A program made the translations under genes and the position numbers. DNA of 64,000 bases, taken from Pseudoxanthomonas yeongjuensis. GTDB taxonomy: Bacteria > Pseudomonadota > Gammaproteobacteria > Xanthomonadales > Xanthomonadaceae. The stretch is from assembly GCF_010093345.1 (NCBI RefSeq), contig NZ_PDWT01000001.1, positions 310,001 to 374,000 of the forward strand. The letters run 5' to 3'. Under the pieces are notes generated by a model. That model searched no databases. It saw only the letters and a list, made by a program, of their open reading frames with translations, and had not been told where the DNA came from. Positions 19,676-28,290 of the stretch are shown one piece after another (position 1 is the first letter of the stretch; every line of letters begins with the position of its first letter).

Positions 19676-19817
19676 TGTAGGAGCGGCCCTTGGCCGCGAT
19701 GCTTTCGCGCGGTTTACAGGTCCGAGCCTGCTCGGACCTGTAAAAACCAGAGCATCGCGGCCAAGGGCCGCTCCTACGAAGCGGGGCAAAAGCATCGCAG
19801 GCAAGGCCTGCTCCTAC
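19676..19817. repeat. Nested composite palindrome between mtnD and mtnB
   Basis: 27-base outer arms (19677-19703 and 19751-19777) with core gtaggagcggcccttggccg enclose a second palindrome of another family (about 19714-19743, ttacaggtccgag/ctcggacctgtaa). A third related half-arm follows at about 19790-19817. One repeat appears to have inserted within another. Confidence 0.88.
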
Positions 19818-19827
19818 AAAGACACGG

Positions 19828-20469
19828 TCAACCGCGGCAGCCCAGCTTGCGCAGCTCCAGTTCGCAATGGAACAGGAACTCGAACGCTTCCAGGTGCCGG
19901 CGCGCCTCGGCCATGTCGCGGCCCCAGGCGTACAGACCGTGGCCGTCGATCAGGTAGCCCCACAGTTTCTGCCGGTCGAGCAGGGCATCGACCTGCGCGG
20001 CCAGCGTGTGCATGTCCTGGGTGTTGGCGAGCACCGGCACGTCCATGCTGTCGTCGTGGGTGCTGTTGCCGTGGAAGGCCTTCTGCAGTTCGTAGCCTTC
20101 CAGGCGGAGGTGGCCGGCGCCGGCGTACAGGCGCGAGGCGATGGTCTGCACCGGCGAATGGGTGTGCAGCACGCAGCCGATTTCCGGGAAGCGCCGGTAC
20201 AGCTGGGTATGCAGCAGGGTTTCCGCGGAAGGACGATGCTCGGTGGCCACGCCCTTGCCATCGAAATCGACCACCATGATGTCGTCGGCCGTCAGCCGGC
20301 CCTTGTCGCGCCCGGAGACGGTGATGGCCGCGTGGCGGTCGTCCAGGCGCTCGGAGAAATTGCTGCTGGTCGCCGGCGTCCATCCGGCCTGCGCCAGTTC
20401 GCGCACGTTGGCGATGATTTCCTGCGCGAGTTGCTGCAGGCGGACCGGGTCGTAAGGCAATGCGTTCAT
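19828..20469 (-). CDS. mtnB: Methylthioribulose-1-phosphate dehydratase
   Basis: Class II aldolase-fold zinc enzyme, 213 residues, of the methionine salvage pathway. Signature parts are [27 protein letters not shown], the metal-binding [13 protein letters not shown] and the later [17 protein letters not shown] with a third His. mtnB, mtnD and mtnC supply the middle of the pathway. mtnA and an MTA phosphorylase are not in this window. Upstream lies a terminator shared with the APC permease gene. Confidence 0.94.
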   Translation of the reverse strand: MNALPYDPVRLQQLAQEIIANVRELAQAGWTPATSSNFSERLDDRHAAITVSGRDKGRLTADDIMVVDFDGKGVATEHRPSAETLLHTQLYRRFPEIGCVLHTHSPVQTIASRLYAGAGHLRLEGYELQKAFHGNSTHDDSMDVPVLANTQDMHTLAAQVDALLDRQKLWGYLIDGHGLYAWGRDMAEARRHLEAFEFLFHCELELRKLGCRG

Positions 20470-20502
20470 GCGCCGAGTTTACAAAACCCGGGTGACAAAC
20501 GA

Positions 20503-20528
20503 AAACGGCGCGGAATCCCGCGCCGTTT
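20503..20528 (-). terminator. Rho-independent terminator after the APC permease
   Basis: An 11-bp perfect stem, aaacggcgcgg (20503-20513) pairing with ccgcgccgttt (20518-20528), with a four-base loop. On the minus strand it is followed by TTTTCGTTTG. It lies between the permease stop (20553) and the mtnB start (20469). Confidence 0.82.
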
Positions 20529-20552
20529 CCCTGTTGCATCGCGAGCCGGTCG

Positions 20553-22097
20553 TCAGGCTTGCGGACCTTCGTGGAACGGCGGTTCCGGCTCCAGCCTGTC
20601 GGCGGCCGCGGCCTGATGGGCCACACTTCCAGGCGCAAGCTCGCTCTTTCGATAGCCGTAGACCGCATACACCACGGCACCGATGGCCGCCCAGATGAAG
20701 AACAGGCTGATGGTGTACATGGACAGGTTGAGGAACAGCAGGATGCAGCCGGCGATCGCCAGCGGGCACACCAGCCATACCAGCGGGGTGCGGAACGGAC
20801 GCGGACGGTTGGGCTGGGTCTTGCGCAGCACCAACACACCTATCGACACCATCATGAACGCGAACAGCGTGCCCGAGTTTGAGATGTCGGCCAGGATGCC
20901 CACCGGGAACAGCGCCGCGAACAGCGAGACGAACACGCCAGTGATGATGGTGACTACGTGCGGGGTGTGGAAGCGCGGGTGCACCTTCGACAGGATTCCC
21001 GGCAGCAGGCCATCGCGCGACATGGTGAAGAAAATGCGGGTCTGGCCATAGATCATCATCAGGATGACCGAAGGCAGCGCAAGAGCCGCAGCAATGCCGA
21101 TCGCATTGCCCCATTTGGCAAAACCAAGCATGCGCAGCACATGGGCCAAGGGCTCGTTGCTGCAAACCAGCGCTTCACTGCCTTTACAGGCGGCCGCCAG
21201 CTCCGGCGTGCCCGGATGCAGGGCCATTCCGTTCGCGCCCATCATCGGCTGGGCGCCATTGGCGCCCACTGCGCCGTAGCTCACCAGCATGTAGAAGATC
21301 GTGCACACGGCCAATGAAGCGATCAGGCCAATCGGGATGTTGCGGTTGGGATTCTTGGTTTCCTCGGCGGCGGTGGAGACTGCATCGAAACCCACGTAGG
21401 CGAAGAAGATGGAGGCGGCTGCACCCAGTACGCCAATCCCACCCAATGGGCTGCCCCAGCCGGTCGGGAAGAACGGCTGGAAGTTGACGTCTTTCGCTGC
21501 GGGAACGGCGATGAAGATGAAAGCGGTCAAGGCGGTAACCTTGATCAGCACCAATACCGCGTTGACCTTGGCTGACTTCGACGTGCCGATCACCAGCAGG
21601 AAGGTCACCAGCAGCGAAATCAGGAAGGCCAGCAGGTTGAAAGTGCCGCCTGCGTAGGGGCCGGTGCGCAATGCTTCGGGTATCTGGTAGCCAGCACTGA
21701 GCAGCAGGCCGTTCATGTAGCCCGACCAGCCCACCGCCACGGCACCGGCAGCCACTGCATATTCGAGTACCAGCGCCCAGCCCACGGTCCAGGCCAGCGC
21801 TTCGCCCATGACCGCATAGGTGTAGGTATAGGCGGAGCCGGAAACCGGGACCATCGCGGCCAGTTCGGAATAGGCCAGCGCAGCGAGGCCGCAGACCACG
21901 GCAGCGATCACGAACGCCACCATCATCGCCGGCCCGGCCTTCTGGCCCGCTTCGGCGGTCAACACGAAAATACCGGTGCCGATAATGGCGCCGACGCCCA
22001 GCATGGTCAGTTGGAAGGCGCCTAACTGTCGCTTCAGCGACTTTTTCTCGGCGGTGGCAAGGATCTGATCGAGCGGTTTTACACGCCAAGATGACAT
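20553..22097 (-). CDS. APC-family amino acid permease
   Basis: A 514-residue transporter with about 12 membrane segments, of the cationic-amino-acid/YhdG-like branch of the APC superfamily. Key parts are the first helix motif GVGAIIGTGIFVLTA, the ASIFFAYVGFDAVSTAAEE segment of helix 6 and TRIFFTMSRDGLLP. A short Cys-containing extracellular loop (AACKGSEALVCSN) is seen near residue 310. It likely imports amino acids by proton exchange; the exact substrate is unknown. The start at 22097 omits 15 upstream codons that lack family likeness. It is divergent from the Nudix gene. Confidence 0.87.
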   Translation of the reverse strand: MSSWRVKPLDQILATAEKKSLKRQLGAFQLTMLGVGAIIGTGIFVLTAEAGQKAGPAMMVAFVIAAVVCGLAALAYSELAAMVPVSGSAYTYTYAVMGEALAWTVGWALVLEYAVAAGAVAVGWSGYMNGLLLSAGYQIPEALRTGPYAGGTFNLLAFLISLLVTFLLVIGTSKSAKVNAVLVLIKVTALTAFIFIAVPAAKDVNFQPFFPTGWGSPLGGIGVLGAAASIFFAYVGFDAVSTAAEETKNPNRNIPIGLIASLAVCTIFYMLVSYGAVGANGAQPMMGANGMALHPGTPELAAACKGSEALVCSNEPLAHVLRMLGFAKWGNAIGIAAALALPSVILMMIYGQTRIFFTMSRDGLLPGILSKVHPRFHTPHVVTIITGVFVSLFAALFPVGILADISNSGTLFAFMMVSIGVLVLRKTQPNRPRPFRTPLVWLVCPLAIAGCILLFLNLSMYTISLFFIWAAIGAVVYAVYGYRKSELAPGSVAHQAAAADRLEPEPPFHEGPQA

Positions 22098-22256
22098 TCG
22101 GTGATTCCCCAGTGCCGTTGATCTGTGAGCCGGACCGGCCACGGATGGCCGGCGCGGGGTTGCCGAACCTTACCTGTCATACCAAAGTCGCACAAGGCGC
22201 GGCGACTTCGCCAGCGCCGATAATGCGACCCTGAACAGGCAGCCAGGAAAACATCG

Positions 22257-22814
22257 ATGGATGATCGGAATCGGGCAGGGCCCGTGGCATTGGCCGCGCA
22301 GCTGGTGTACTACCGGATACGCTGGCCGGGGGAATCCGCGGTGGTGGAGGATTTCCTGGCCTTGCTGGACGATCCGCTTGATCCGTTCGTGCGCGAGCGG
22401 CTCGCGGGCCATTTCACCAGCGGCGTATGGCTGGTCAGCGCCGACGGCGCACGGGTGCTGATGACCCATCACCGCAAGCTGGAGCGCTGGCTGCAGCTGG
22501 GCGGGCATGCCGACGGCGACACCGACATGGCCAGGGTGGCGTTGAAGGAAGCACAGGAGGAATCCGGTTTGCCCGGTTTGTCGGTCGAGGGGGATTCCAT
22601 CTTCGACCTCGACCGGCACTGGATCCCCGAGCGGAAAGGCGTGCCGGGGCACTGGCATTACGACGTGCGTTACGTGGTGCGTGCAGGCGCCGACGAGGAC
22701 TACGTGGTCAGCGACGAATCGCACGACCTGGCCTGGCGGCCGATCGCCGGTATGGCCGATGATCCGGACGAGTCGCTGAGCCGCATGGCGCGGAAATGGC
22801 TGGGAATGAGGTAG
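22257..22814 (+). CDS. Nudix hydrolase
   Basis: A 185-residue protein with a Nudix fold. The Nudix box lies at GGHADGDTDMARVALKEAQEESGL (about residues 82-105). It keeps the final EExG metal-binding part but has Lys instead of Arg in the REU position and an acidic-poor first half, so it is a divergent box. The substrate is presumably a nucleoside diphosphate derivative and cannot be named. It is divergent from the permease and followed by a palindromic repeat. Confidence 0.85.
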   Translation: MDDRNRAGPVALAAQLVYYRIRWPGESAVVEDFLALLDDPLDPFVRERLAGHFTSGVWLVSADGARVLMTHHRKLERWLQLGGHADGDTDMARVALKEAQEESGLPGLSVEGDSIFDLDRHWIPERKGVPGHWHYDVRYVVRAGADEDYVVSDESHDLAWRPIAGMADDPDESLSRMARKWLGMR

Positions 22815-22827
22815 CGATGCAGAGCGA

Positions 22828-22900
22828 CGTAGGAGCGACGTAAGTCGCGAAACCGGGATGACACGTTGTCGGCGACTTCGCGACTTACGTCGCTCCTACG
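22828..22900. repeat. Palindromic repeat, gtaggagcgacgtaagtcgcg family
   Basis: 23-base perfect arms at 22828-22850 and 22878-22900 match those at 15038 and 40208. It sits between convergent Nudix and serA genes. Confidence 0.92.
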
Positions 22901-22913
22901 CGCATGATATTGG

Positions 22914-24155
22914 TCAATACAGGACGCGGGTCCGCAGCGTCCCCGGGATCGCCGCCAGCGCCTCCCTCAGGTCCACGGCCTGCACGTCGGTCGCCGACAC
23001 GTCGATGACCACGTAGCCGACCTTGGCGTCGGTGCGCAGGAACTGGCCGTCGATGTTGATGCTGTGCTTGCCGAAGATCTCGTTGACCTGCGACAGCACG
23101 CCCGGCACGTTGCGGTGGATGTGCAGCAGGCGGTGGCTGGCGGCGTGTTCCGGCAAGGTCACTTCGGGGAAATTGACCGCCGACAGGGTCGAACCGTTGT
23201 CGCTGTAGCGCACCAGCTTGGCCGCGACCTCTATCCCGATGTTGTCCTGCGCCTCCAGCGTGCTGCCGCCCACATGCGGGGTCAGGATCACGTTGTCGTG
23301 GCCGGCCAGCGGCGAGACGAAGGCGTCGCCGTTGCCCTTGGGCTCCACCGGGAACACATCGACGGCCGCGCCGCCGACCTGGCCCGATTCCAGTGCTGCG
23401 GCCAGCGCGTCGATGTCGACCACCGTACCGCGGGCGGCATTGATCAGGTGCGCGCCGCGCTTCATCTTCGCGATCTGCTTCGCGCCGAACATGTCCCTGG
23501 TCGCCGGTGTTTCCGGCACGTGCAGGGTGACCACGTCCGAGCGCGCCAGCAGATCGTCCAGGTTCAGCGCCGAGCGCGCGTTGCCCAGCGACAGCTTGGT
23601 TTCGATGTCGTGGAAGACCACGTTCATGCCGATGGCCTCGGCCAGCACCCCGACCTGGGTGCCGATATGGCCGTAGCCGATGATGCCCAGGGTCTTGCCG
23701 CGGACTTCATGGCTGCCGGCGGCGGATTTCGACCAGCCGCCGCGGTGGCATTCGGCGCTTTTCTGCGGAACGCCGCGCATCAGCATGATCGCCTCGGCGA
23801 TGACCAGTTCGGCCACGCTGCGGGTGTTGGAATAGGGCGCGTTGAACACCGGGATGCCGGCCAGCTCGGCCGCGTCCGTGTCCACCTGGTTGGTGCCGAT
23901 GCAGAAGCAGCCGATCGCCATCAGCCGGCGCGCGTGCGCGAGCACCTCGGGGGTGAGCTGGGTGCGCGAACGGATGCCGATGATGTGGGCGTCGGCGATG
24001 CGCGCTTTCAGTTCGTCCTCGGGCAGCGACTTGGCATGCGCCTCGATCTGCGAATAGCCGGCCGCATGGAAGGTGTCGATGGCGGTCTGGCTGAGGCCTT
24101 CCAGCAGCAGGATGCGGATGTCCTGCTTGGGGTACGAGGTCTTCTTCTTCGACAT
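22914..24155 (-). CDS. serA: D-3-phosphoglycerate dehydrogenase
   Basis: First enzyme of serine synthesis, 413 residues, of the Escherichia coli type with a C-terminal ACT domain (about 335-413, ending GYVVIDVSATDVQAV) that allows serine feedback. NAD-binding GKTLGIIGYGHIGTQVG, the catalytic Arg in INAARGTVVD, and the His in TPHVGGSTLEAQ are present. Family members can also reduce 2-oxoglutarate to D-2-hydroxyglutarate. That is notable because the divergent neighbour looks like the dehydrogenase that removes this by-product. I use the ATG at 24155 (MSKKKTSY); the longer frame runs into the neighbour's upstream region. Confidence 0.95.
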   Translation of the reverse strand: MSKKKTSYPKQDIRILLLEGLSQTAIDTFHAAGYSQIEAHAKSLPEDELKARIADAHIIGIRSRTQLTPEVLAHARRLMAIGCFCIGTNQVDTDAAELAGIPVFNAPYSNTRSVAELVIAEAIMLMRGVPQKSAECHRGGWSKSAAGSHEVRGKTLGIIGYGHIGTQVGVLAEAIGMNVVFHDIETKLSLGNARSALNLDDLLARSDVVTLHVPETPATRDMFGAKQIAKMKRGAHLINAARGTVVDIDALAAALESGQVGGAAVDVFPVEPKGNGDAFVSPLAGHDNVILTPHVGGSTLEAQDNIGIEVAAKLVRYSDNGSTLSAVNFPEVTLPEHAASHRLLHIHRNVPGVLSQVNEIFGKHSINIDGQFLRTDAKVGYVVIDVSATDVQAVDLREALAAIPGTLRTRVLY

Positions 24156-24345
24156 GCGGGCGGCGGGACGTTGAGTGGCGGGACAGTCACTATGCCAGAT
24201 GGGGCGGGGGTTTGCTGCGGTGCGGCAGATGGTTTTCCGGTCTGCCAGCAGCAGTAAAAATGGTTTCAACCGCAACCACAAAACGGTTTCTGGACGCACC
24301 GCAACATCGCTGGCACGCTGGCTGCCCCCAACCGGATCGTTACCG

Positions 24346-25734
24346 ATGAGCAGCCCGCATCTCGACACCCTGTTGCAAGCCGTGCCGCAGTTGCGCTTGA
24401 AAAACGACCCGGCCGACCTGGAGCACTACGGCCGCGACTGGACCCGGCGCTGGGCTCCAGCCCCATTGGCGATCGCCTTGCCGGTCTCCATCGAGGAAGT
24501 CCAGGCCGTCGTGCGCTGGGCCAACCAGCATCGTGTCGCCATCGTGCCTTCCGGCGGCCGCACCGGCCTGTCCGGCGGCGCGGTCGCCGCGAACGGCGAG
24601 CTGGTGCTCAGCCTGGAACGGATGAACAAGGTGCTCGACTTCAACGCGGTCGACCGCACCCTGACCGTGCAACCCGGTATCGCCCTGGAGGCCGTGCACA
24701 ACGCCGCCCGCGAACACGGGCTGGAATACCCGGTGGATTTCGCCGCGCGCGGTTCCTGTTCCATCGGCGGCAACATCGCCACGAATGCCGGAGGCATCCG
24801 CGTGATCCGCTACGGCAACACCCGCGAATGGATCGCCGGGATGAAGGTGGTGGCCGGTAGCGGCGAGCTGCTCGACCTCAATCGCGGCCTGGTCAAGAAT
24901 TCCAGCGGCTACGACCTGCGCCATCTGATGATCGCCTCCGAAGGCACCCTGGGCATCGTGGTCGAAGCGACCCTGCGCCTGACCGATCCGCCGCCGCTGT
25001 CCAACGTGATGCTGCTGGCGTTGCCCTCGTTCGAGGTGCTGATGCAGGTGTTTTCAGCGTTCCGCGAGCGGTTGCAACTGGAAGCCTTCGAGTTCTTCAC
25101 CGATCGCGCCCTGCAGCACGTGCTGGCGCATGGCGCGCAGCAACCGTTCGAGGAAACCCACCCGTATTACGTGGTCACCGAATTCGCTTGCGGCGGCGAG
25201 GCGCAGGAAGCCGCGGCGATGGCCGCGTTCGAGGCCTGCATGGAAAGCGGCTGGGTCAGCGACGGCGTGATCAGCCAGAGCGACGCCCAGGCCGCGCAGC
25301 TGTGGCGGCTGCGCGAAGGCATCACCGAGAGCCTGGCGCGCTTCAAGCCGTACAAGAACGACGTATCGGTGCGGATTTCGGCGATGCCGGCCTTCCTCGC
25401 GGAAACGCAGAAGCTGCTGGGCGAGGCCTATCCGCATTTCGACGTGGTCTGGTTCGGCCACATCGGCGACGGCAACCTGCATATCAACGTGCTGAAACCG
25501 GACGATCTGGGCGATGCGGATTTCGTCGCCCAGTGCGAGCAGGTGACCAAGCTGCTGGCCGAATCGCTGAAGCGCCATGAGGGCAGCATTTCCGCCGAAC
25601 ACGGCATCGGCCTGGTCAAGAAGGGCTACCTGGGAAGCACGCGCAGCGCGGCGGAGATCGAGGCGATGCGCGGGATCAAGCGCGTGCTCGACCCGAACGG
25701 GTTGATGAATCCGGGCAAGTTGTTCGATCCCTGA
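24346..25734 (+). CDS. FAD-binding oxidoreductase, likely D-2-hydroxyglutarate dehydrogenase
   Basis: A 462-residue flavoprotein of the FAD-binding PCMH/GlcD superfamily. The FAD domain includes VPSGGRTGLSGGAVA and GGNIATNAGGIRVIRYGNTREW. The C-terminal substrate domain has FGHIGDGNLHINVL, whose His residues are expected metal ligands, and EHGIGLVKK near the end. The best fit is D-2-hydroxyglutarate dehydrogenase. The divergent serA gene supports this, since in pseudomonads SerA and this enzyme are functionally coupled. Glycolate or D-lactate oxidation is a less likely alternative. The ATG at 24346 begins the conserved region. Confidence 0.88.
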   Translation: MSSPHLDTLLQAVPQLRLKNDPADLEHYGRDWTRRWAPAPLAIALPVSIEEVQAVVRWANQHRVAIVPSGGRTGLSGGAVAANGELVLSLERMNKVLDFNAVDRTLTVQPGIALEAVHNAAREHGLEYPVDFAARGSCSIGGNIATNAGGIRVIRYGNTREWIAGMKVVAGSGELLDLNRGLVKNSSGYDLRHLMIASEGTLGIVVEATLRLTDPPPLSNVMLLALPSFEVLMQVFSAFRERLQLEAFEFFTDRALQHVLAHGAQQPFEETHPYYVVTEFACGGEAQEAAAMAAFEACMESGWVSDGVISQSDAQAAQLWRLREGITESLARFKPYKNDVSVRISAMPAFLAETQKLLGEAYPHFDVVWFGHIGDGNLHINVLKPDDLGDADFVAQCEQVTKLLAESLKRHEGSISAEHGIGLVKKGYLGSTRSAAEIEAMRGIKRVLDPNGLMNPGKLFDP

Positions 25735-25770
25735 CAGCTGGATGGCTTTTACCCGTCATTCCCCATTTGC

Positions 25771-25920
25771 TCGTCATTCCCGCGAAGGCGGGAATCGCTC
25801 CTGCTCTCCAGCCTTCTCTTCCAGGAACACAGTCGAGCATGCCCGGCTCTACAGAACGAGAGCGATTCCCGCCTTCGCGGGGTTTTCAACCGACGCATGT
25901 CGGGTCATGACGACGAGAGG
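25771..25920. repeat. Palindromic repeat, gtcattcccgc family (extended)
   Basis: The left arm 25771-25800 is identical to the arm at 99-128. The right arm at about 25860-25881 is inverted, with a further gtcatgacgacg tail to about 25920. An additional partial gtcattcccc lies at 25755. This fills most of the 314-base gap between the oxidoreductase and the next gene; no coding sequence is seen in the gap. Confidence 0.85.
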
Positions 25921-26048
25921 ACGAGGTCGAGCCGGGCAGATGCGCATCGATCTCGTCCAGACGGCAGGAATTCAGGCGAGTCGCAGCGATTGCGGTTAGT
26001 CTTCCCGCACCTGCCCACCGGGCTCACGCGAACCGAACCCTGCCTCCT

Positions 26049-26348
26049 ATGACCCGATTCTTTCTCGTTGCCGCTCTGCTGGCGTTTTCCGCACCGGCCT
26101 TCGCTTCCAGTTTCGCCGGCTCCTCGGCAGGCGCATCCTCGGCCGGCTCCTCGGCTTCCTCCGGCAGCACTTCCGGCGACGACAAAGTGGTGCTGCGGGC
26201 ACGCGATGACGCCGCCAGTTTCGTCGCCAGCGAAGGGCGCATCCGTGGCGCCCGGCTGGAAGCGGCCCTGCGCCAGCTCCGCGAACGCAACCCGGCCGCA
26301 CGCACCGCCAGCGACATGCAACTCGCGCAGGCCATCCTGGCCTTGTGA
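26049..26348 (+). CDS. Small secreted DUF2388-family protein
   Basis: A 99-residue protein with a signal peptide (about 1-19, cut after AFA) and a striking Ser/Gly/Ala stretch. The conserved DUF2388 core follows: DDKVVLRARDDAASFVASEG and GARLEAALRQLRER. The function of the family is unknown; older annotations calling it a Holliday-junction protein have no support. It overlaps the next gene by four bases (GTGA), and DUF2388 genes are commonly paired with DUF4105 genes in pseudomonads and relatives. Periplasmic location is expected. Confidence 0.8.
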   Translation: MTRFFLVAALLAFSAPAFASSFAGSSAGASSAGSSASSGSTSGDDKVVLRARDDAASFVASEGRIRGARLEAALRQLRERNPAARTASDMQLAQAILAL

Positions 26349-28198
26349 TCCTGCGGCACGGGCCGGTGAGCCGGCTGGCCTGGAACCTGGTCCCGTGCCT
26401 GCTGGCCTGCGCGGGAAATGCGCAGGCCGCGTTGCAGTTGCAACCTGAAACCGCATCGCTGACGCAGGAACAGGCTGCGGCCACGCGACAGCTGTTGGAG
26501 GCCGCCGTGCAACGGCTGCCCCCCGCATGGACGACCGCCCTGGACCGGCGCATCGATGTCGCATGGCGCGACGATCTGCCTGCCGAGGTCCACGGGCGCG
26601 CAAAAGCCAGGCAACTGCTGCTGAAACGCGCTCTGCTGTACGACTGGATGGCGCGCCCGCCGAATGCCGGAATCGATGAGCCTGCCACGCGCGCGGCGCT
26701 GTCGGCAGTGATCCACGAACTCGCGCATTTCTACGACCGCACGCCGCAAGGACGGTTGTCGCAGGATCCGCGCCTGCTCGATCTCGCCGGCTGGCAGGTA
26801 CGCCCGCTGCGATTCGGCCTGCGCACGCCGCACAACGCCTTCAGCGACCGCAGCCCGGATCGCTATGAATTGAGCCGGCCGTCGGAGTTCGTCGCGGTCA
26901 ACCTGGAGCACTTCCTGCTGGATCCGGACTACGCCTGCAGGCGTCCCGGCCTGCATCGCTATTTTTCAGGGCATTTCGGCTGGTCGCCGCCGCAGTCCGC
27001 CTGCGCATCGGGACAGGTTTTCCTGCAGGCCGATCCCGAAGACGATGAAGCGGCGTTGCTGCCATTGGAAGCGTCGCGCGTGTACGCAGTGGACTACCTG
27101 CTGGCCGAGGCCAACGAGCAGCCGATGAGCCGCTGGGGCCACAGCATGCTGCGGCTGGTGATCTGCGCGCCGGGACGTGCGCCGGGGCCGGACTGTCGCC
27201 TGGACCTGCGATACCACCGCGTGCTGTCGTTCCGCGCCTTCGTCGACGACGTGCAGATTTCCAGCTGGCGCGGGCTCACCGGTTCGTATCCCTCGCGATT
27301 GTTCCTGCTGCCGCTGGACCAGGTGATCGACGAATACACCAAGGTCGAGCTGCGCGGACTGCAGTCGATTCCGTTGCGCCTGGACCCGGCGGAAATCGCC
27401 GGTCTGCTGGAGCGCGCCGCGCAGTTGCACTGGGCCTATGACGGTCGCTATTACTTCATCGGCAACAACTGCGCGGTCGAGACCTTCAAGCTGCTGCACG
27501 ACGGCGTGCCGCGCCTGGCTGCGGAAAACCTGTCCAGCGTCACTCCGACCGGCCTGCTGCGGCGTCTGGAGAAGGCAGGCATCGCCGATGGCGCGGTCCT
27601 GGACGATGAGGCGGAAGCCTTGCGCCTGGGCTATCGCTTCGCGCCGGCGAGCGCGCATTACCAGGCCATGTTCGAGGTGGCGCGCGCCGGGCTCGCATTG
27701 CCGCAGCGTCGCGTGCAGGACTGGCTGGAATTGCCACCGGCCGAACGTGCGTCTTGGTTGGGCCGAGCCGACCTCCGCTCAAGCGCTGCATTGCTGTTGC
27801 TCGAAGAAGCGGCGCTTCGCCAGCAGGAATTGCTGGTGCGCGATGAACTCAAGCGCCGTTACCTGGGGCAGGGCAAGCAAGAGGCTAGTGACTTCGAGGG
27901 CGAAGCAGCGCTGCGTGAGCTCCTGCGCCTGGAGGGTTTCTTCAGCCGCCCGGCGGCCTTGTTGCCGGATAGCGGCTATGGGGTGCCGCAGGCGGATGAG
28001 CGCAGGGCCCTTGAGCTGGAGAGCGAACGGTATGCGGCGCAGTTGAAACGACAGGGCGTTGCCTTGCGCGCCGATGCGCGCCGGTGGTTGTCGCCGGGGC
28101 GCAGGGTGATGCTGGAAGGGACTGAAGCGAATATTGCCTTGCTGGGGGAACGGTTGCGGAGGTTGCACCAGGAACAAGGTGGGCTGCAGTTGCCGTGA
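26345..28198 (+). CDS. DUF4105-domain periplasmic protein with HExxH motif
   Basis: A 617-residue exported protein. It starts at a GTG overlapping the preceding stop and has a signal peptide (about 1-28). The N-terminal half contains an HELAHFYD motif (residues 124-131) of the zinc-protease type. The central DUF4105 domain follows with SRWGHSMLRLV, FVDDVQISSWRGLTGSYPS and YYFIGNNCAVETFKLL; the Cys in NNCA and the His in GHSM are the likely conserved catalytic-type residues of this domain. The C-terminal 200 residues are helical and charged. The role is unknown, and an envelope protease or hydrolase is the fair guess. Confidence 0.8.
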   Translation: MILRHGPVSRLAWNLVPCLLACAGNAQAALQLQPETASLTQEQAAATRQLLEAAVQRLPPAWTTALDRRIDVAWRDDLPAEVHGRAKARQLLLKRALLYDWMARPPNAGIDEPATRAALSAVIHELAHFYDRTPQGRLSQDPRLLDLAGWQVRPLRFGLRTPHNAFSDRSPDRYELSRPSEFVAVNLEHFLLDPDYACRRPGLHRYFSGHFGWSPPQSACASGQVFLQADPEDDEAALLPLEASRVYAVDYLLAEANEQPMSRWGHSMLRLVICAPGRAPGPDCRLDLRYHRVLSFRAFVDDVQISSWRGLTGSYPSRLFLLPLDQVIDEYTKVELRGLQSIPLRLDPAEIAGLLERAAQLHWAYDGRYYFIGNNCAVETFKLLHDGVPRLAAENLSSVTPTGLLRRLEKAGIADGAVLDDEAEALRLGYRFAPASAHYQAMFEVARAGLALPQRRVQDWLELPPAERASWLGRADLRSSAALLLLEEAALRQQELLVRDELKRRYLGQGKQEASDFEGEAALRELLRLEGFFSRPAALLPDSGYGVPQADERRALELESERYAAQLKRQGVALRADARRWLSPGRRVMLEGTEANIALLGERLRRLHQEQGGLQLP

Positions 28199-28239
28199 AT
28201 GGCGGGCAGGCTGGTCAGTGCGATTGAAATGACACCCTT

Positions 28240-28284
28240 CTCCTCCCCCTTGCACACCCTGCGGGCGCCGCAAGGGGAGAGGGA
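28240..28284. terminator. GC-rich hairpin between convergent genes
   Basis: ctcctcccccttgc (28240-28253) pairs imperfectly with gcaaggggagagg (28270-28282) in the 92-base gap between the DUF4105 gene and efpL. There is no clear U run, so it may be a repeat remnant or a weak bidirectional terminator. Confidence 0.45.
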
Positions 28285-28290
28285 GGGCAA

